In this document: positions 58,902 to 64,000 of the stretch, in pieces | Layout: each line of letters begins with the position of its first letter | Position numbering within the stretch: position 1 is the stretch's first letter | Assembly (NCBI RefSeq): GCF_937616625.2 | Contig: NC_065577.1 | Span: forward strand, 20,287,501 to 20,351,500 | Reading direction: 5' to 3' | Source: Mercurialis annua | Lineage: Eukaryota; Streptophyta; Magnoliopsida; Malpighiales; Euphorbiaceae | Length of the DNA stretch: 64,000 nt | The notes under the pieces: generated by a model | Seen by the model: the letters and a program-made list of their open reading frames with translations, nothing else | What the model was told of the DNA's origin: nothing | Database searches by the model: none | Position numbers and translations under genes: made by a program

Positions 58902-61900
58902 CACCGTATCATCAAGTATTAAAGCCTTACGATTGAATGCATGTATTAATAATGATGGACTTAGGAATTATTATTGGGCAAGTAATTTATAATTCCGAGG
59001 GTTTAGATCTTGTTTGAAAAAACGAGCAAACGTTATAGTGACATTAGTTACATTTGATTAAATTCTGTCTAGGAGATTGGTACTTAAGTGGTCCGCTCGT
59101 GACCCTCCAATCTATCCTGGGAATTTTTCTAATGTGATTATTTAACACAATACGTGACTCGCTTGTGCATTATGTTGTCCTCAACAAAACATGCAGAACA
59201 AGTAATAGTTTGCTCATTCTTTTGTGGCTAAAGAATGAGACCTAGGAAGTCCATGACCATACATGTGTGACTGCATGATTCATTTTAGCTTTAATATGTA
59301 TGAGATGCATGCTAAAATGTGTTGTGTGCGTACTGAGACCGGAATTACTTAAAACCCTAAGAAATCTACCTAAAAGTAAAAAAGATTAAGTTTATATTGA
59401 TTAATCATTAAATTGATTTATCAATGGCTCTCCATTGGAGCAATAAACTAACACGCTTTGAGTTATCATCTTGTCGGCTATGGATACATAGGGGTGAGAT
59501 GATATCGTCAAGAGATGTTGTCGAGTTTATTGTTAAGCATGCAATGTTGCGGGTGTAGTCGATATAATATACGGCGAGAAAGGAAATTTGGCGTACCTGA
59601 GTCGTATATTATTCAAATCGATACATCTTAGTTGATTCAATGGGTTAAACTTAACTAATGTGGAAACCCAAGAATAGCATTAAGTACTTGAGGGTGAAAG
59701 CATTAGGAGCCGGAAATGATTGAACCTCATATGAGATATGATGAATAAGTAGCTGTTCACTTATATATCATTTTGATCCCAAGAATAGCATTAAGTACTT
59801 GAGGGAAAGATAAATGAGTATAAGAATTGAATCACCCGCTTGAATCTTTTTCCAACAAAGATTCACATTTCCTATTTTGGAAGTGTAGGATTCGAAAAAG
59901 ATAGTGGGAGGCCATTTTGATAGAGACCAAATCATTATGGTTAAATATACAAAATAACACGAATACTAATTAGAGATCTTTGCTATCTAAAGGATAATAA
60001 GATTAAATAGAATCCTTTTAAGGTGACATTCACGATAGTAATCCGCTAGTGGTTTAAAATCATTTTTGTTTGATTAAGATATTTAGATGCCTCCAAGGCT
60101 TTTGCGAAAAAGAAATGCACATTGGTTAACAAAGAAAAGTGTTTTCGTTTGTTAAGATGTAGGACAATATATGTCATAGCCGGAAATATTTGGAATATTT
60201 GAAAGGCGGTTCGGTTAATAAAAGAAAGTGTTTCTTTTGTCAAACCGAAAGACATTGAAATGGAAATTGCATTAAGTATTGTGAATACTTAAAGGGAAAT
60301 GACTGGAGGAACAATTCCATCAAGAACATGTGTCTATCTCATGTTCCAATGTCAATTGCTTATTTAAAAGCTTGGCTATTGAATACAGATGCTCATTTTC
60401 ACATTTATTTATCTTTTATGGATTTAGTAAAAGTGAGAAAGAAAGGAAAAAAGATGAAGTAATCTTAAATCTCAGGAATGACGCAAGCGTTGCGACAAGA
60501 GCTATAGGATCAACTTCAATTTTTTTAAATAACATAAGTTGTACTTAAACAAGTTTTTTGTACTCACCCAATATATATAGAAATATCATATCAGAATTTG
60601 TATGACATATTTGGTAGTTGATTTTCTATTTACAAAGGATGTTTGTAGTATTATGTTTGATAATACGGAGTTGGGTATGGATATGTACAATATGTTCTTT
60701 ATGACTTGAATAAAGATGTTTAATGCAAAAGATGTTTTGGAAATTAATACCATAAGTTATCAAACTTCTAAACAACTTTGGCATTTATAATTAGGACATA
60801 TTGCAAAAGATAGACATAACAAGTTAGATAGGATGGGAATCTTGAGCAATCAAGATTTTGCATCTCTTTTGATTTGTGAGTCGTATCTTAAAGGCAACAT
60901 GGCCTGATTATTCTTTGTGGGACAAAGAGGTACAGCTAAACCCTTTTAAGAGATCATACATAGTGATGTATATAGTACGTTTAAAGAAACGGACAAAGGT
61001 AGATACTTATACTTCATTTTCTACATCGATGATTTATCACGATATAGTTAAGTTTGACTTATGAAGAACAAACATGAAGATTTTGAAATGTCCAAATAAC
61101 TTCAAGAATGAAGTAGAAAACCAAATTGGAAAAGGTATTAATACTTTACGATGTGATCGAAAAGGGAAGAATACTTGAGTACAGAATTTGGTATGTTCCT
61201 AAAAGGAATGTGGTATTATTTTTCAACTTACTCTTTGGGAACACCATGGTTGAATGGTGCGTTTGCAAAGAAGGACGTATCGTACATTGTGGGAAATGAT
61301 ACGATCAATAATTAGCTATATACTGACTTATCCTTCTCATTATAGGGTCAAGCACTTCTTACCGCAAATAAAATTCTAAATTAAATTCCAACTAAATTTG
61401 CACCATAGATACCGTATGAGATATGGTATGGAATCAAGTCTTAAGGATGTTAAGATTTGAGGGTGTTCGGAACATATCAGGAAACTGATATCCGATAAAT
61501 TTGGAATCAAAATCAATCATGGAAAGGTTATGTTGGATATCCTAAAGACAGTTTAGGATTTTATTTCTATATTCGAACCGAACAAACAATCGTTGTTTAA
61601 CGGTGGTAGTCTTTCTAAATAAAGCGTTTATTCAAGAGGGACACTAAGAAAGGAATATAGAATTAGATGAGGAGCCATCTAGTTACCAACAAAATAATGA
61701 ATCAATGAAGATTGATCAAACCCACTAAAAGTCGGAGTTAGTAAAAGATGTATCTACATTAACAACTCGAAGATTAAGTAGAGTATCTCGTCCACCGTAG
61801 AGAGATGGTTTTCCCGCATGATAAATAAGAGTTGTTTAGTCATCGAGTAAAAGATCAAGTGTTGATCCCTCTACTTATGAGGAAACTATATGTGATATAG

Positions 61901-63448
61901 ATTCTTCAAAATTGGTTTGAAGGAATAAAATCTGAAATGGATTCCATATAAAGAATCCAAATTTTAGGAGCTAGTCGATCCATCCAAAGGTATTATACCA
62001 ATAAGGTTTAAATGGATCTTCAAGTGTAAAATTGGTACTAATGGAAAGGAGGAGACCTTTAAAGCTAGGCTTGTTGCAAAAGAGTTTTGCTAGAGGCAAG
62101 AAGTTGTATTGTGAATACACTTTATCGCCGGTAGCCATGCTTAAGTCCATCAAGATTTTTCTTACCAAGGCTACACATTCAGATTTTGTGGTTGGACATA
62201 TGGATGTAAGAACCACATTCCTTAATGGTTAAATTAAGGAGTATATCTATATGGAACAAGCCGAGGATTTTGAATCCGAAAAAGGTTCTGAGGCGTGTAA
62301 GCTAAAATGATCCCTAGTGGATGGAAACAAAGCTTCGAGATTCGTCGTCTTGATAAAGCCGTAAGGAGTTACGAATTTATTAAAAACGATGATAAACCCA
62401 ATGTTTACAAGAAGGTTAGTGGGAGCAGACTCACTTTTGTGATCTTGTATATAGATAACATATTACTAATACATAATAATATTGGAATGTTAACTTCTGT
62501 AAAACTTTGGTTTATCTAATACGTACTCCATCAAAGACCACGGAGAGGTAGCCTAAATTCTCAGTATTAGACTCTATAGAGATAGATCTAAGAGAATAAT
62601 TGGTTTCTACTAAAGGCTCTTCTTAGAAAAGATATTGAAGTAGTTCAATATGGAAATTCTAAGAGAGGATTGATACTAGTTAGGCATAAAATAAATCTTC
62701 CAAAGGGAGTATCTTCCGAAACTTCTGAAGAAAGAAAGAATCTAGCAAAGATACCATAAGCTTCGGCAATTGGTAGTGTGAGGTATGTGTTGCCACATAC
62801 AAAGCTAGAAATTGTCTATGCGGTTAGTGGGACTAATCGGTTTTAATCCAATCTATGTTGAGAATATTGGATGGATGTTAAAGGTATCTTTAAGTACTTT
62901 TATTGAACTAAAGATATGGTATTAACAAATGGAGAACGAGATTTTTAAGTAGACCGTTTTACAGATTCTGATTAATAATCAGATATGGATAATAGAGAGT
63001 ATATCTCCAGATTCATATTTATCTATAATGAAGGAGTAGTGAGCTAGAAGTGTTCTAAGCAAGAATCAACTCCATACTCCATTATAGAAGCCGAGTATAT
63101 TAAGACATGAGAAGTCGTAATAGAAGGTGTTTGGATAAATTAGTTTGTAACTGAACTAAGTACGGTTTTCTTCCATTAAATCGAAAGTTCCTCTTTTCTG
63201 CGACCACAATGGTGCTACTGCCCTAGCAAAAGAAACCGGGTCTCACAATTTATCCGAACATAAGGAAAGGCATTATCATATTATCTAATGAAATTGTTGG
63301 AAAGAGAATTGTTTCTATAAAAGATAGCATTTGCCAATAACACGGCTAACCCACTGACAAAGCCCATGACTTAGAGTCATTAATATTTACATCTTGTGAA
63401 GATGGGGCTTAGATATAGTTGTCAATGGCACTAGTGCAAGTGGGAGAT
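58902..63448 (+). pseudogene. Copia gag-pol remnant, forward copy
   Basis: In order: leader; gag remnant; a CCHC knuckle (codons at 60229, 60238, 60253 and 60268, spacing CX2CX4HX4C) broken by TGA at 60256; a protease remnant near 60375 (NTDAHFHI in place of a DTG-type motif); a pre-integrase motif near 60778 with TAA at 60787; an integrase core remnant near 60.95-61.35 kb; RT similarity from about 61.97 kb (GIIPIRFKWIFKCKI and ETFKARLVAKEF); a YIDN box (62448-62459) instead of YxDD; RNase H remnants near 63.08-63.35 kb; and the polypurine tract GCAAGTGGGAGAT (63436-63448). Stops and frameshifts occur throughout. The copy cannot make its own enzymes. Confidence 0.87.
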
Positions 63449-64000
63449 TGTTAGTAGTATGTGCCCTAGGGCCATTTGATCATGTATATTTGTAGAACTA
63501 ATCCCAATGGCAAAGATATATATGTTCTAATTGAACTAAGTGTCTCATCAACTAAGTGTTCACTTATTACGTATTGTCCTTATCACATTGTGATAGAATC
63601 TATTCTTAAGGTGTTAAGAATATGAGTTACAGATTTTATTATACATGTGATCTAAATAACAGTTCATGATCGATGGGGTCCTACAAATAAGGGCATCGTA
63701 TTAACCCGGAAAGATTGTCACCTCTGTTTATTCTCCTGATTAGTAAGGAGTTACTAATTATAGGAAGTAGTGAGTCTCATACTACTTGATGGAGATCAGG
63801 ATAAACATGTGGACACTCAAGATGTTGAGTGGGTTGAACAAGTGACGCTAGATGACTTATACATGGTATTTCATCAAAGTCAATTTAATGTCATCTAGTT
63901 CATAATTGTATATATGTCCTTTGACTTGCGGTGACACTATCTTGTATATAGGTGATTAGAGTTTGATACTCCTTATCCCTAGATCTTTCATGAGCTAGGG
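63449..64000 (+). mobile_element. 3' LTR of the forward Copia element, cut by the window end
   Basis: It begins TGTTAGTAGTATGTGCCC directly after the polypurine tract and matches the 5' LTR for 552 bp, with about eight substitutions. The remainder lies outside the window. Confidence 0.93.

Larger units (their letters stand above)
56697..64000 (+). mobile_element. Ty1/Copia element, forward copy, 3' end outside the window
   Basis: 5' LTR about 56697-58665, internal region 58666-63448, and the first 552 bp of the 3' LTR from 63449. Same family as the compound element, but a more diverged subfamily. The LTR start reads TGGTTTTAGTAG instead of TGTTAGTAG, so the extreme 5' end is altered. The two LTRs differ at roughly eight positions over the compared 552 bp. 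The target-site duplication cannot be checked because the right flank is missing. Confidence 0.9.

Noticed and set aside
1..64000. tRNA, rRNA or telomere-repeat sequence
   Set aside because: I saw no cloverleaf with conserved tRNA boxes, no rRNA-like stretch and no TTTAGGG-type arrays. The only tRNA-related sequences are the Copia primer binding sites.

Overview
The window looks like heterochromatin from a plant nuclear genome, probably a eudicot. It is AT-rich and holds no ordinary single-copy host gene. The evidence is a 60-bp satellite filling close to half of the sequence, a Ty3/Gypsy element of the Tat lineage with two RNase H domains, Ty1/Copia elements with ~2-kb LTRs, a 3.4-kb solo LTR, and plant-type short GT-AG introns. 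I do not recognise the satellite and cannot name the species. Layout: satellite, mostly one orientation (1-3087, 6455-13416), interrupted by a solo LTR (3093-6449); an orientation-switching pivot (13.4-17.1 kb) that also holds a decayed relative of that LTR (about 13710-15886); then satellite in the opposite orientation to 56.7 kb, interrupted by three insertions. The insertions are a 14.9-kb Tat-like Gypsy element (19592-34523, TSD ATAAC), a recombinant Copia compound LTR-internal-LTR-internal-LTR (37269-49166, TSD ACGTT) and a third, related Copia element (about 56697 to beyond the window edge).

The Gypsy element encodes gag-protease and a long pol (RT, RNase H, second RNase H, integrase). 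Between pol and the 3' LTR lies the most interesting content. On the opposite strand there is a 12-exon gene whose exons join with consistent phases into about 1222 codons: a Ser/Ala/Pro-rich N-terminus, a plant mobile domain (PMD), basic and Ser/Lys-repeat linkers, and a coiled-coil C-terminus. It is interrupted by one in-frame TAG. Just after pol there are duplicated hairpins whose stems differ by compensatory changes, within a wider family of small TGGCT/AGCCA hairpins. The 5' LTR is followed by a third copy of the target-site duplication plus 21 bp of satellite, where the primer binding site should be. The element therefore looks rearranged and unable to prime its own reverse transcription.

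All Copia copies share the same early stop codons and have lost the reverse transcriptase YxDD motif, although their LTRs are very similar. This suggests a non-autonomous family amplified in trans. One copy has a duplicated primer binding site and expanded U3 repeats.

The satellite monomer is a dimer of two ~30-bp halves, each opening with the palindrome AAACGTTT. Its commonest variants at that site are CpG-to-TpG/CpA changes, consistent with heavy cytosine methylation. Open frames inside the satellite are by-products of a 60-bp (20-codon) period and are not annotated as genes.
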